A stretch of DNA of 64,000 nucleotides from Actinophytocola glycyrrhizae (GTDB taxonomy: Bacteria > Actinomycetota > Actinomycetes > Mycobacteriales > Pseudonocardiaceae): contig NZ_JBHSIS010000007.1 in assembly GCF_042653545.1 (NCBI RefSeq), positions 310,001-374,000 of the forward strand, given 5' to 3'. Under the pieces are notes generated by a model. The model saw nothing but the letters and a program-made list of their open reading frames with translations, was not told the DNA's origin and made no database searches. Shown in pieces: positions 8,733 to 16,300 of the stretch; within the stretch, counting starts at the first letter, position 1; the number at the start of each line of letters is the position of its first letter. The position numbers and the translations under genes were made by a program.

Positions 8733-9888
8733 CCGCGCGCCCCACGATCAGCTGGTTGATCTCCCTGGTGCCCTCGTAGGAGTACAGTGCCTCCGCGTCG
8801 GCCATGTAGCGTGCGACGTCGTTCTCGAGCAGGATCCCGTTGCCGCCGAGCACCTCCCGCGCGAGCGCCACCGTCTCGCGCATCCTGGTCGACACCACCG
8901 ACTTCGCGAGCGCGGCGTGCTCGTCCTTGTTGATACCGCGGTCCTGCAGGCCGGCCAGGCCGACGACCATCGCGAGCGAGGCCGTCACGTTGCCCAGCAT
9001 CGTCGCGAGGTGGTCCTGCACCAGCTGGAAACCCGCGATGGGCCTGCCGAACTGCACCCGTTCGCCCGCGTACCGCAGAGCGGCCTCGTAGGCGCCCATC
9101 ATGCAGCCGACCGAGCCCCACGCGACGCCGCCCCTGGTCTGGCGCAGCACGTCGCTCGTGTCGCGGAACGAGGCGGCCCGTGCCAGCCGGTTCGCCTCCG
9201 GCACCACGCAGTCGGTGAGGACGATGTCCGCGTTCTGCACGGTCCGCAGCGCGACCTTGCCCTCGATCTTCGTCGCGGTGAACCCGGGCGTGCCCTTCTC
9301 CACGACGAAACCCTTGACCTGGTCGTCCTCCTCGTCGCGGGCCCACACGATGACGAGGTCGGCGAACGTGGCGTTGCCGATCCACCGCTTCGCGCCGTTG
9401 AGCACCCAGACCTCGCCGTCGCGGCGGGCCGTGGTCTCCAGGCCACCGGCCACGTCGGACCCGCCGTGCGGCTCGGTCAGCGCGAACGCGCCGATCTTCT
9501 CCATGCGTGCCATGGCGGGCAGCCACCGTTCCCGCTGCTCCGGTGAGCCGCAGCGGTTGACGCTGCCCATCGCGAGTCCGGTGTGGACGCCGTAGAAGGT
9601 GTTCATGGACGGGTCTACGCGGCTGATCTCCAGCGCGATGAACCCGGTCAGCAGCCGGCTGCCACGGTGCGCGGCCATCCCGTCGTACATCAGGCCCGCG
9701 GTGTCCAGGGCCCGGAACCCGTCGATGACCTGGAACGGGAACTCGGCGCGGGACCAGGAATCGGTGGCGATGGGCGCGATCTCGGTCCGCAGGAACTCCC
9801 GAACCCGCATGACGATCGCGCGTTCGGCGTCCGACAACTGCTCCTCGAACCCGAAGAGATCACCGGTGAGCGTCGAGAAGCCGGTCAT
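8704..9888 (-). CDS. Acyl-CoA dehydrogenase, glutaryl-CoA dehydrogenase-like
   Basis: FAD enzyme of 394 residues oxidising acyl-CoA. FAD/substrate motifs are AFALTEPHGGSDV and KRWIGN. The C-terminal block has REVLGGNGILLENDVARYMAD and YEGTREINQLIVGRA-TG-AF, with the candidate base Glu372 in YEGT, the position used by glutaryl-CoA dehydrogenases. Arg in VQFGRPIAGFQLVQ is also family-typical. Glutaryl-CoA is not proven; related actinobacterial proteins act on branched or other acyl-CoAs. Its ATG overlaps the stop of the zinc dehydrogenase upstream (ATGA), so the two are coupled. Confidence 0.88.
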   Translation of the reverse strand: MTGFSTLTGDLFGFEEQLSDAERAIVMRVREFLRTEIAPIATDSWSRAEFPFQVIDGFRALDTAGLMYDGMAAHRGSRLLTGFIALEISRVDPSMNTFYGVHTGLAMGSVNRCGSPEQRERWLPAMARMEKIGAFALTEPHGGSDVAGGLETTARRDGEVWVLNGAKRWIGNATFADLVIVWARDEEDDQVKGFVVEKGTPGFTATKIEGKVALRTVQNADIVLTDCVVPEANRLARAASFRDTSDVLRQTRGGVAWGSVGCMMGAYEAALRYAGERVQFGRPIAGFQLVQDHLATMLGNVTASLAMVVGLAGLQDRGINKDEHAALAKSVVSTRMRETVALAREVLGGNGILLENDVARYMADAEALYSYEGTREINQLIVGRAVTGLSAFVR

Positions 9889-10940
9889 GGCACCAGTATC
9901 AACCGGATCGGGTCGCCGGTCTTGTCGATGAGCGCCCGCACGGCCGCCGGTGCCTCGGCGAGCGGCATGGTGCCGCTGATCGACCTGGACAGGTCCAGCC
10001 GCCCGTACCTGGTCAGCTCGACGAGCCGTTCCACGTCACCGGGCTTGGACCCGTAGTGGCCGAGCACCCGCAGCCCCCGGACGCTCAGCCCGATGCTGTT
10101 CTTCACCGAAAGCGGCTCCGGCGTGAGCCCGACGAGCACCAGCCTCCCGTTGCGCCCCAGGCATCGCAGCGCCTGCGAGCGGACCGCGCCGACCCCGGCC
10201 ATGTCGTAGGCCACGTCGAGCCCGGCGCCGCCGGTGGCGGCGAGCACCCGGTCGCCGAACTCGGGGTCGGCCGGGTCGAAAGCGACGTCCGCACCGAACT
10301 CGAGCGCCCTGGCACGCGCCTGCTCGAGCGGGTCGACCGCGACGATCGGTGCCGCGCCCAGCAGCCGCAGCAGTTGCACGGCGTGCGCGCCGAGCCCGCC
10401 GACCCCCCACACCCCGGCAGGCCGTGCGGGCTCCGCGCGGCCGGTGCCCGCCACCGCACCCCACGGCGTGGACACCGCGTCCGGCACGATCGCCGCCTGC
10501 TCGAAGGGAAGCGAGTCGGGGATCGCGACCAGCGTGTGGTGGGTCGCGAGCGCGTACTCGGCCCAGCCGCCGTCGTAGTCGACGCCCCGGGTGCGCACGG
10601 CGAGACACGGCTCGCGGAACCGTGTGCACTGTGCACACACGCCGCACCGCTCACCGGCGGCGAGCGTCACCCGCGTCCCCGGCTGCCACTGCTCCGGCAC
10701 GTCCGGGCCGACGACGTCGATCTCACCCGCGACCTCGTGTCCCAGCGTCACCTCCTGCGCGGTGAGGTGCGCGGGGCTCAGGCTGCCGTCGATGAGGTGC
10801 ACGTCCGAAAGGCACACACCGGCGGCGCGAACCTGGATCCGCACCTCGCCGGGGCCCGGCTCCGGCACCGGCACCTGCTTCATCTCGAACGTTCCGGCAC
10901 TCGGGTTCAGCCGCCCGGCAAGCATCGTCACGAGGGCCAC
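9885..10940 (-). CDS. Zinc-dependent alcohol dehydrogenase-like oxidoreductase
   Basis: Medium-chain dehydrogenase. Catalytic zinc ligands are Cys in GVCLSD and His-Glu in LGHEVAG. The four structural-zinc cysteines are in CGVCAQCTRFREPC. The Rossmann motif is GVGGLGAHAVQLLR, followed by VAVDPLEQA (Asp suggests NAD). Start is uncertain: GTG 10940 gives VALVTMLAG; GTG 10931 and ATG 10925 are alternatives, and no SD is evident. Its stop overlaps the acyl-CoA dehydrogenase start (ATGA). The pair could oxidise hydroxyacyl/alcohol and acyl-CoA steps of one pathway fed by the facing ligase (inference). Confidence 0.85.
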   Translation of the reverse strand: MALVTMLAGRLNPSAGTFEMKQVPVPEPGPGEVRIQVRAAGVCLSDVHLIDGSLSPAHLTAQEVTLGHEVAGEIDVVGPDVPEQWQPGTRVTLAAGERCGVCAQCTRFREPCLAVRTRGVDYDGGWAEYALATHHTLVAIPDSLPFEQAAIVPDAVSTPWGAVAGTGRAEPARPAGVWGVGGLGAHAVQLLRLLGAAPIVAVDPLEQARARALEFGADVAFDPADPEFGDRVLAATGGAGLDVAYDMAGVGAVRSQALRCLGRNGRLVLVGLTPEPLSVKNSIGLSVRGLRVLGHYGSKPGDVERLVELTRYGRLDLSRSISGTMPLAEAPAAVRALIDKTGDPIRLILVP

Positions 10941-10946
10941 ACTAGA

Positions 10947-11140
10947 GGATTGATTCCGTGATGGTGTGGTGATCACGTGCTGGTCACGTCGGTCGGGACG
11001 GGGCGCCTGCGTGGTGGGTTCGGCAGGTCTCGGGGGCGGCGGGGAGCCCCTTCGGGGTGGGCTTGCGCCACCGTCGGGGTTGCGTGGGCAAGCCCGCGCT
11101 TCGCGGGCGCCCGCTGCGCGGGGCGGTTCCGTCGCGCCGC
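10947..11140 (+). repeat. Partial composite repeat, copy D
   Basis: Starts with GGATTGATTCCGTGA (10947-10961), the same 15-mer that ends the inverted copy at 58184-58198. It continues with GCAGGTCTCGGGGGCGGCGG and GAGCCCCTTCGGGGTGGGCT, shared with the full composites. It lacks the ~130-nt hairpin and the palindrome array, so it looks like a deletion derivative. It abuts the zinc-dehydrogenase start and may supply that gene's upstream region. Confidence 0.7.
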
Positions 11141-11189
11141 ACTCGACGAGCGCAGGACGTGGCCGCCTTGGCCCGGGTTCCGAGTTCCG

Positions 11190-11741
11190 TCAGATCCGCA
11201 TCGGCGGGTCGCCGTGGTCGCGGCGCAGGCCCTTCAGGATGCGGTCCATGACGTCGGGCGACAGGTCGTCAGCTGAGGCGATCTGCGCGGGCGGGGGCGC
11301 GGCGGCCGCGGCGGCGCGGGTGGTGCCCCGGCGGGGGAGCGGTACGACGGTGGCGTCCATGCCCTTCGGGAGCGGGACCTCGCACCACAGCAGTTGCTTG
11401 CCCGTCGAAAGGAGCTGCACGCCGGCGTTCGGGCCGTCGAGGGATCTGGGCACACGCAGGGACGGACTGGTGCGGTCGTCCTCGATCTCGACCGCCAGCG
11501 CGCTGCCCGACAGCCGCAGCCTGAAGAGCAGCATGGTCGGTGTCGACGTCGGCTTCGCGTCGCCGACGACCATTCTGACCAGTGCCTCCGCGGTGCGCCG
11601 TACCTCGGCGACCATCGACTCGACGCGCCACTCCGTGAGCGTGAAGCGCACGAAGAGGTCGGCGCAGTTCACGGCGCTCGGCAGCGCGACAAGTTTCAGG
11701 TCGTCGACCTGCACCGTCTGATCGCGCACGGCTTCCTTCAC
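11190..11741 (-). CDS. Uncharacterised protein with anti-sigma/HATPase-like character
   Basis: 183 residues from a GTG at 11741, chosen because GAGG lies 7 nt upstream. Residues ~20-110 (CADLFVRFTLTEWRV, RTAEALVRMVVGD, LFRLRLSGSALAVEIEDD) follow the pattern of the RsbW/SpoIIAB-like ATPase fold found in many actinobacterial regulators. The N-, G1- and G2-box residues are weak, so it may not bind ATP. The tail is Ala/Pro-rich, then a short acidic/basic segment. Probably cytoplasmic. It stands alone, with no antagonist or sigma gene adjacent. Confidence 0.6.
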   Translation of the reverse strand: MKEAVRDQTVQVDDLKLVALPSAVNCADLFVRFTLTEWRVESMVAEVRRTAEALVRMVVGDAKPTSTPTMLLFRLRLSGSALAVEIEDDRTSPSLRVPRSLDGPNAGVQLLSTGKQLLWCEVPLPKGMDATVVPLPRRGTTRAAAAAAPPPAQIASADDLSPDVMDRILKGLRRDHGDPPMRI

Positions 11742-12047
11742 ATCCCAACCTCGCGAGACGCGGTGATCATGGCCCGAAACCCGGCGTGGCGCATGTCCAC
11801 GCTGGCAGCAGGTTACTGCCATCGTGCAACATGCTCACACCCGCGTGTCGAACGATTACACGTGGGCATCCCCCGCATCGTTCTGACCTGCGCAGAAGGG
11901 TTGCGGGGGACGATACACGCCATTTCGTCACACTGACAGTGATCACTCTGTACTAGTCCGCCTCCCCGGAATCCAAAGTGTCGGTCTCGATCCGGTGACC
12001 CCCCGGACCGCGGGTGGTTGGTGTCCCGTTCCAAAGGACACGCTGGT
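11742..12047. other. Intergenic region without a recognisable gene
   Basis: About 300 bp of slightly lower-GC DNA between the HATPase-like gene and the array at 12048. It holds an imperfect dyad GTGTCC/GGACAC (about 12022-12042). Short open frames show no coding pattern. It probably contains the promoter of the 11741 gene. Confidence 0.4.
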
Positions 12048-12100
12048 GCCGTCAATGGGCCGTTCAGGGCGCCCAGCGCCCTGAACGCGCCTTTCAGGGC
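12048..12100. repeat. Two-unit palindrome array, copy F
   Basis: Two 23-nt units (12048-12070 and 12078-12100) separated by GCCCAGC, the 7-nt spacer position of the larger arrays. The second unit ends exactly where the stop codon of the NarL-type regulator gene begins. On the minus strand the stem is therefore its immediate 3' structure and could end transcription of the sortase cluster. Confidence 0.8.
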
Positions 12101-12733
12101 CTAGATGAGGCCCTCCTTCAGCGCGTACGCCACCGCGTGTGCCCGGTTCTTCAGCTGGAACCGGTTCGTGACGTCGTGGATGATGCTCTTCACCGTCCGC
12201 TGCGAGTAGCACAGCTTCTCCGCGATCTCCTGCGTCGACAGCCCGGACGCCACCAGCCGCAGCACCTCACCCTCCCGGTTCGTGATGCCCGCGAGCTGCA
12301 GCCCGCGCGGCTCCAGCACGTGCCGCTGCAGCCGCGACACCCGGCTCAACAGCCGCCCGAGCAGGTCCGGCGGCAGCGCGCCCTCCCCGGCCTCCGCCGC
12401 CTTCACCAGGCGCACCAGCATCTCCGGCGACGCCTCGGCGCGGCGCGCGACCGCGCACACGCCCGCCTCGACGGCGGTCAGGATCTCCGCCTCGGCCATG
12501 TCGCCGGAAACCAGGACGATCCTGGTGAAACCGCGGCCCTGCAGGACCCGCAGCAGCTGTGCCGCGCGCTCGTCGTACCGGTCGGCGGCGACGAGCGCGA
12601 CGGTCGTCGACGGCTCGGCGTCGTCATCGGCGAGCCAGACCTCCTGCCGGGTGCGCAGGGCCGCGGCGATCCCGTTCTGCAGGATCGGGTCGGTCGCACG
12701 GACCAGGACCTGGGTGCGGGTGGTTGCCATCAT
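12101..12733 (-). CDS. NarL/LuxR-type regulator with degenerate receiver
   Basis: 210 residues from an ATG at 12733 (MMATTRTQVLVRATDP) with GGGGAGA 6 nt upstream. The N-terminal ~125 residues follow the receiver fold (VLVRATDPILQNGIAAALRTR, IVLVSGDMAEAEILTAVEAGVCAVARRA). The acidic pocket and phospho-Asp context are missing (TVALVAADRYDERAAQ where a D-x-x-M/L is expected), so phosphorylation is unlikely. The C-terminus is a LuxR helix-turn-helix (LTNREGEVLRLVASGLSTQEIAEKLCYSQRTVKSIIHDV). It is the last gene after the sortase (16-bp gap) and probably regulates or belongs to the sortase module. Confidence 0.85.
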   Translation of the reverse strand: MMATTRTQVLVRATDPILQNGIAAALRTRQEVWLADDDAEPSTTVALVAADRYDERAAQLLRVLQGRGFTRIVLVSGDMAEAEILTAVEAGVCAVARRAEASPEMLVRLVKAAEAGEGALPPDLLGRLLSRVSRLQRHVLEPRGLQLAGITNREGEVLRLVASGLSTQEIAEKLCYSQRTVKSIIHDVTNRFQLKNRAHAVAYALKEGLI

Positions 12734-12749
12734 TTGCTGTCTCCCCACA

Positions 12750-13328
12750 TCAGCCGAGCTGGTCGGCATAGACGATGACGTTGTCGAGGTAGCTGCGCGC
12801 GGCACGGTCGAACGCGCCGCCGCAGGTGATGAGCCGGAGAACGGGCGCGGTCGCGCCGTTCCAGATCCGTTCGGTCGGCAGCGCGGTCTTCGCGGTCTGC
12901 TCCTTGCCGGTGACGACGAACGTCACCGCGCCGGCGCGGTAGTGGACGACCACCTCGTCGCCCGCCGCCAGCTCCTTGAGCCGGTAGAACACGTCCGGCC
13001 CGCCCACGGCCGAGTCCACGTGCGCCACCACCACGGCGGGCCCCGGCTCGCCGGGCCGTGGGCCCGGCGAGTACCAGGCGGCGAGCCCGAACTCCGGTGT
13101 CCGCATCGCGCCGTCCGGTTCGAGTCCGACCGGCACCAGTGCCGCGTCGACGTCGATCGCCGGGATCGTGACCCGCAGCGGGTCACCGGGGTCGGCGGGG
13201 GGCGGCGTGGTGGTGGGCTGGGTGGTCGCCGTCGTCGACACCGCGCGCAGTTGCGTGCCGACGATGACGACTGCGACGACGGCGACGACCGCGACCAGTG
13301 CGGCCGACACCCACGTCACGACCTTCAT
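12750..13328 (-). CDS. Class F sortase
   Basis: Membrane-anchored cysteine transpeptidase of 192 residues that joins surface proteins to the cell wall. An N-terminal membrane helix (residues ~5-25) is followed by a Thr/Pro linker and the sortase barrel. Catalytic residues: His103 (VVVAHVDS), Cys169 (LRLITCGG) and Arg178 (AARSY). Small size and the HVDS/LITCGG pattern fit class F, common in Actinobacteria. Its ATG overlaps the stop of the preceding surface-protein gene (ATGA), so that protein is the obvious substrate. Confidence 0.92.
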   Translation of the reverse strand: MKVVTWVSAALVAVVAVVAVVIVGTQLRAVSTTATTQPTTTPPPADPGDPLRVTIPAIDVDAALVPVGLEPDGAMRTPEFGLAAWYSPGPRPGEPGPAVVVAHVDSAVGGPDVFYRLKELAAGDEVVVHYRAGAVTFVVTGKEQTAKTALPTERIWNGATAPVLRLITCGGAFDRAARSYLDNVIVYADQLG

Positions 13329-13852
13329 GACGGGCGGCGTTCGCTGCGCTGGACCACCAGCCACGCGCCGGTCGCCGCGAGCCCGAGCAGCGCGAGCGCG
13401 GGAAGCGCGATCAGCCACCAGGCCACCGGGTCGGCCGGGCCCGCGCCGGTGTCGATGCGGTTGGGGGTCGGCACCCCGGACGGTGCGTCCTTCGGCTGCT
13501 CGACCGGGGGCACCGGCGTCGTCGTGGTGACCGGCGGCTCGGTGGTCTTCTGCGGGTCGGCCGGGTCGGCCGGTTCCGGGTCCTCGGTCGGGTCCGCGAT
13601 GTCCGTCGGGCCGGTCGGGATGGTCGGGTCCGGGTCCGCCGTGGGGTTCGCGATGTCGGTCGGCGGCTCCGCCAGCGTCGGCACCGTGATGTCGCAGGCG
13701 ACGTGCTTGATCGCGCACGGCTCCGGCTCGATGGTCGCCGTCGGCGCCACGATGTCCGTCGGGCCCGCGGACGGTGGCGCCGCGGCCGCCACGCCCGCGC
13801 CGGAGAGCAGCGTGCCCAACAGGATGGTCGTGGTCAGCATGGCCTTCTTCAT
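13325..13852 (-). CDS. Small Pro/Thr-rich surface protein with sorting-signal-like C-terminus
   Basis: 175 residues with AGGAGGTACCG directly before the ATG. Signal peptide ~1-25 (VAAAA-PPS). A mature region repeats PTDI(V/A)xPT and related acidic Pro-rich motifs (positions ~31, 64, 82). Two cysteines (46, 53) could pair. The C-terminus has NRIDTGAG (131-138), a membrane helix (144-167) and a short basic tail (QRSERRPS). This is the architecture of a cell-wall sorting signal with a non-LPXTG motif. It is coupled to the class F sortase, and a promoter motif shared with the upstream sigma fusion lies 36 bp before its start. Confidence 0.85.
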   Translation of the reverse strand: MKKAMLTTTILLGTLLSGAGVAAAAPPSAGPTDIVAPTATIEPEPCAIKHVACDITVPTLAEPPTDIANPTADPDPTIPTGPTDIADPTEDPEPADPADPQKTTEPPVTTTTPVPPVEQPKDAPSGVPTPNRIDTGAGPADPVAWWLIALPALALLGLAATGAWLVVQRSERRPS

Positions 13853-13887
13853 CGGTACCTCCTGGTCGACGGTGTGTCGCCAGGTAT

Positions 13888-13918
13888 GAGCCGAGGAGGG
13901 CCGCGGGCCTTACAACTT
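13888..13918 (-). promoter_or_regulatory. Candidate ECF promoter of the surface protein/sortase operon
   Basis: Read on the minus strand: AAGTTGTAAGG, 15 nt, then GGCTC, with GGCTC ending 36 bp before the ATG at 13852. The same AAGTYGTAAGG-N15-GGCTC occurs upstream of the sigma fusion (15451-15481). Spacing fits -35/-10 elements of an ECF promoter. A palindrome TTCTCCGGAGAA lies just upstream (about 13918-13929). Confidence 0.65.
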
Positions 13919-13933
13919 TCTCCGGAGAACTTT

Positions 13934-15409
13934 CTAGCCGATCATCGGGCAGTCCGAGACCGTGATGGTGCCGGTCCCGGGGGCGCTGGTGTTCCCCGCG
14001 GCGTCGGCCGCCGTCACCGACCAGTTGATGGCGCCGCCGCTGGTGAACGGTCCGATCGTGGCGGAGAACGTGCCGCCGCTCCCGGACATGGTCTGGCCCC
14101 CGCCGGGGCCCTGTCCCGGTCCGGTCCAGGTCAGCTGCACGGAGGTGACGCCGACGTTGTCGGCGGCGCTCACGGTGACGGTGCTGGTGGTCGGCCCCTG
14201 CTCGCAGGCCGGCGTGGTGAGCCACGGCTGGTCGGCCGCCGCGCTGCTGATCACCGGTGACTGGGTGTCGGGTGGCGGGGGCGGGGGCTGGGCCACGGTC
14301 GTCGTGGTCGTGGTGGCCCTGGTCGTGGTGGTCGTGGTGCGGGTCGTTGTCGTCGTGGTGGCGCGGCCGGTGGTCGTCGTCGTGGTCGGTGGCGTCGTCG
14401 TGGTGGTGGTCGCCGGGACCGTGGTCGTGGTCACGCCGCGGGTGGTGGTCGTGGTCGGGACCGTGTTCTCCAGCGCCAGTGGCTCGTTCTCGAGGGGCTC
14501 ACCGCTGCGCCAGTACACCACCGCCGAACCGGCGGCCAGCAGTGCCAGCGCCGCGACACCCGCGGCGACCACCCGGCCGCGACGGGACCTCGGCGGTGGT
14601 GGCGGTGGCGCCATCGGCGTGATCACGGTCCGGTCGGCGGACACGAGCCGCGCCTCGGCCATCACGCGGTCCTTCAGGAACAGCGGCGCGGGCAGCAGCG
14701 GCACCCCGGCGAGCAGCGCCAGCGGGCTGACCGCGACCCGCCGCCGCTCCGAGCAGACTTCGCACGCGTCGACGTGCCGGGCGACGCGTTTGCGCAGCAA
14801 CGGGGAGAACCGGCCGTCCCAGCCGGACAGGAGGGCGTCCAGCCCGGTGCAGTCCTTGCGGCCGAGGCGGGCGATGAGCAGCGCGCCAAGCGACCGTTCC
14901 ACCTGGTCGCGGAGCCGGGTGAGCAGCACGTACGCGTGGTTCGCGCTGACCCCGACGGCCTCGCCGAGCTCGGCGCCGTCCAGGCCCTGGCGCAGGTGCA
15001 GGTCGAGCAGGGCGCGGTCGCGCTCGGACAGCCCGGCCGCCGCCGACCACACGAGGTCGGTCAGTGCCTGCTGTTCCGCCGCGCGCTGCGGCCCGGGGTC
15101 GGTGTCCGCCATGTCCTCCACCTCGTCGAGCACGACGCGGCCGCGGACCCGGACCCTGCGCAACGCCACGCTGCGTGCGATGGCGTACAGCCAGGGGCGG
15201 AGCCGCTCCGGGTCGTTGAGCTGTGCGAGGCGTTCGACGGCGAGGACGAAGGTGTCCTGGACGGCGTCCGCGGCCTCGTCACGGTCGCGGAGCACGGACC
15301 AGCAGAAATCGTGCAACCGGTCGGCGTAGCGGTCGTAGACCGCGGCGAACGCGTCCCGGTCGCCCGCGAGCACGCCGGCCACCAGCTCGGTGTCAGTGCG
15401 TTCACTCAC
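13934..15409 (-). CDS. ECF sigma factor fused to zinc-finger anti-sigma, membrane helix and extracellular domain
   Basis: 491 residues from a GTG at 15409 with GGAGG 6 nt upstream. Residues ~20-90 are sigma region 2 (DEAADAVQDTFVLAVERL, RPWLYAIARSVALRR) and ~112-165 region 4 (LSERDRALLDLHLRQGLDGAELGEAVGVSANHAYVLLTRL). A zinc-binding anti-sigma motif H-x3-C-x2-C follows (His212, Cys216, Cys219). After a Pro-rich stretch come a membrane helix (~279-299), a Thr-rich external linker (~318-372) and an Ig-like external domain (~385-491) with one Cys near each end (402, 487). Sigma, anti-sigma and sensor are therefore one chain; release presumably needs proteolysis or a conformational change (inference). 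It heads the sortase cluster and shares its promoter motif. Confidence 0.9.
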   Translation of the reverse strand: MSERTDTELVAGVLAGDRDAFAAVYDRYADRLHDFCWSVLRDRDEAADAVQDTFVLAVERLAQLNDPERLRPWLYAIARSVALRRVRVRGRVVLDEVEDMADTDPGPQRAAEQQALTDLVWSAAAGLSERDRALLDLHLRQGLDGAELGEAVGVSANHAYVLLTRLRDQVERSLGALLIARLGRKDCTGLDALLSGWDGRFSPLLRKRVARHVDACEVCSERRRVAVSPLALLAGVPLLPAPLFLKDRVMAEARLVSADRTVITPMAPPPPPPRSRRGRVVAAGVAALALLAAGSAVVYWRSGEPLENEPLALENTVPTTTTTRGVTTTTVPATTTTTTPPTTTTTTGRATTTTTTRTTTTTTRATTTTTTVAQPPPPPPDTQSPVISSAAADQPWLTTPACEQGPTTSTVTVSAADNVGVTSVQLTWTGPGQGPGGGQTMSGSGGTFSATIGPFTSGGAINWSVTAADAAGNTSAPGTGTITVSDCPMIG

Positions 15410-15450
15410 GGAAGACCTCCGGGTACGGGCATACGACGTGCATCGACAAG

Positions 15451-15481
15451 GAGCCCCCGAAGCGAGGAAACCTTACGACTT
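15451..15481 (-). promoter_or_regulatory. Candidate autoregulated ECF promoter of the sigma fusion
   Basis: On the minus strand, AAGTCGTAAGG then 15 nt then GGCTC, with GGCTC ending 42 bp before the GTG at 15409. One mismatch in 16 fixed positions from the copy at 13888-13918. Location in front of the sigma gene itself is the classic pattern of ECF autoregulation. Confidence 0.65.
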
Positions 15482-15546
15482 CGGCCCATGTCGGCCGTAC
15501 CGCCATCCGTCGCACCGTTGTCCGCCCCAAAGGGCATGCTGAACCC

Positions 15547-16278
15547 GTGCTGGAGATTTCCGAACACGGCGAGGTCGCCGTACTCACCATGTCCCGCGGC
15601 CCGGTCAACGCGCTCGACCTGGAGCTGCTCGCCGCGTTCCCCGGCGCGCTGGCGGAGGTCGCGGACCGGGCCGCGGTGGTGCTGACGGGTGCGGGCCGCT
15701 GTTTCTCCGCCGGGGTCGACCTGAAACGGATCGTCGAGGGCGGCCCGGACTACGTCGCGGCCTTCCTGCCCGCGCTGAGCACCGCCGTGCTGGCGCTGTT
15801 CGACCACCCGCGCCCGGTCGTCGCCGCGGTCAACGGGCACGCGCTCGCCGGTGGCTGTGTGCTGGCCGCCGCGTGCGACCTGCGGCTGATGTCCGGCGGC
15901 ACCATCGGGCTGACCGAGCTGGCCGCGGGCGTGCCGTTCCCGACCGTTCCGCTCGAGGTCATGCGGCACGCTGCGGGCCCGGCCATCGACCGGCTCGTGC
16001 TGACCGCGGCGAAGCTGCCGCGCGAGGAGGCGCACCGGATCGGGCTGGTGGACGAGCTGACCGACGACCTGCTGCCCACCGCGCTCGCCCGCGCGGCGGC
16101 ACTCGCGGCCGCGCCCGCCGAGGTGTACGCGCTCGCGAAGCGGCGGTTGCACGGCCCGGCGCACAACCGGATCGCGGCCCGGCGCGAACAGGACGATCCG
16201 GGCGTCGCCGAGCTGTGGAGCGCACCATCCACCCGTGAACGGCTCAGGGGATTCCTCGCGGGGCTCACGGCGCGGTAG
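15547..16278 (+). CDS. Enoyl-CoA hydratase/isomerase family protein
   Basis: Crotonase-fold enzyme, 243 residues from a GTG at 15547 (VLEISEHGEVAVLTM). Oxyanion-hole segments are GAGRCFSAGVDLKRI and NGHALAGGCVLAAACDLRLM. The usual hydratase acids are replaced or shifted (TIGLTELAAGVPFPTVPLEVM), so it may be an isomerase or another crotonase activity. Acts on acyl-CoA in the cytoplasm. Divergent from the sigma-fusion gene; 118 bp downstream is a structured leader and the PrmC-like gene. Confidence 0.85.
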   Translation: MLEISEHGEVAVLTMSRGPVNALDLELLAAFPGALAEVADRAAVVLTGAGRCFSAGVDLKRIVEGGPDYVAAFLPALSTAVLALFDHPRPVVAAVNGHALAGGCVLAAACDLRLMSGGTIGLTELAAGVPFPTVPLEVMRHAAGPAIDRLVLTAAKLPREEAHRIGLVDELTDDLLPTALARAAALAAAPAEVYALAKRRLHGPAHNRIAARREQDDPGVAELWSAPSTRERLRGFLAGLTAR

Positions 16279-16300
16279 TGTTCGACGACGTCCGCTCGAC

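Noticed and set aside
4771..10940. Secondary-metabolite gene cluster
   Set aside because: LAL regulator and acyl-CoA ligase are suggestive, but no PKS, NRPS, terpene or RiPP core gene is present.
13962..15329. 455-residue plus-strand frame rich in Val/Trp opposite the sigma fusion
   Set aside because: Complement of the Thr-codon tract and sigma domains; composition is an antisense artefact.
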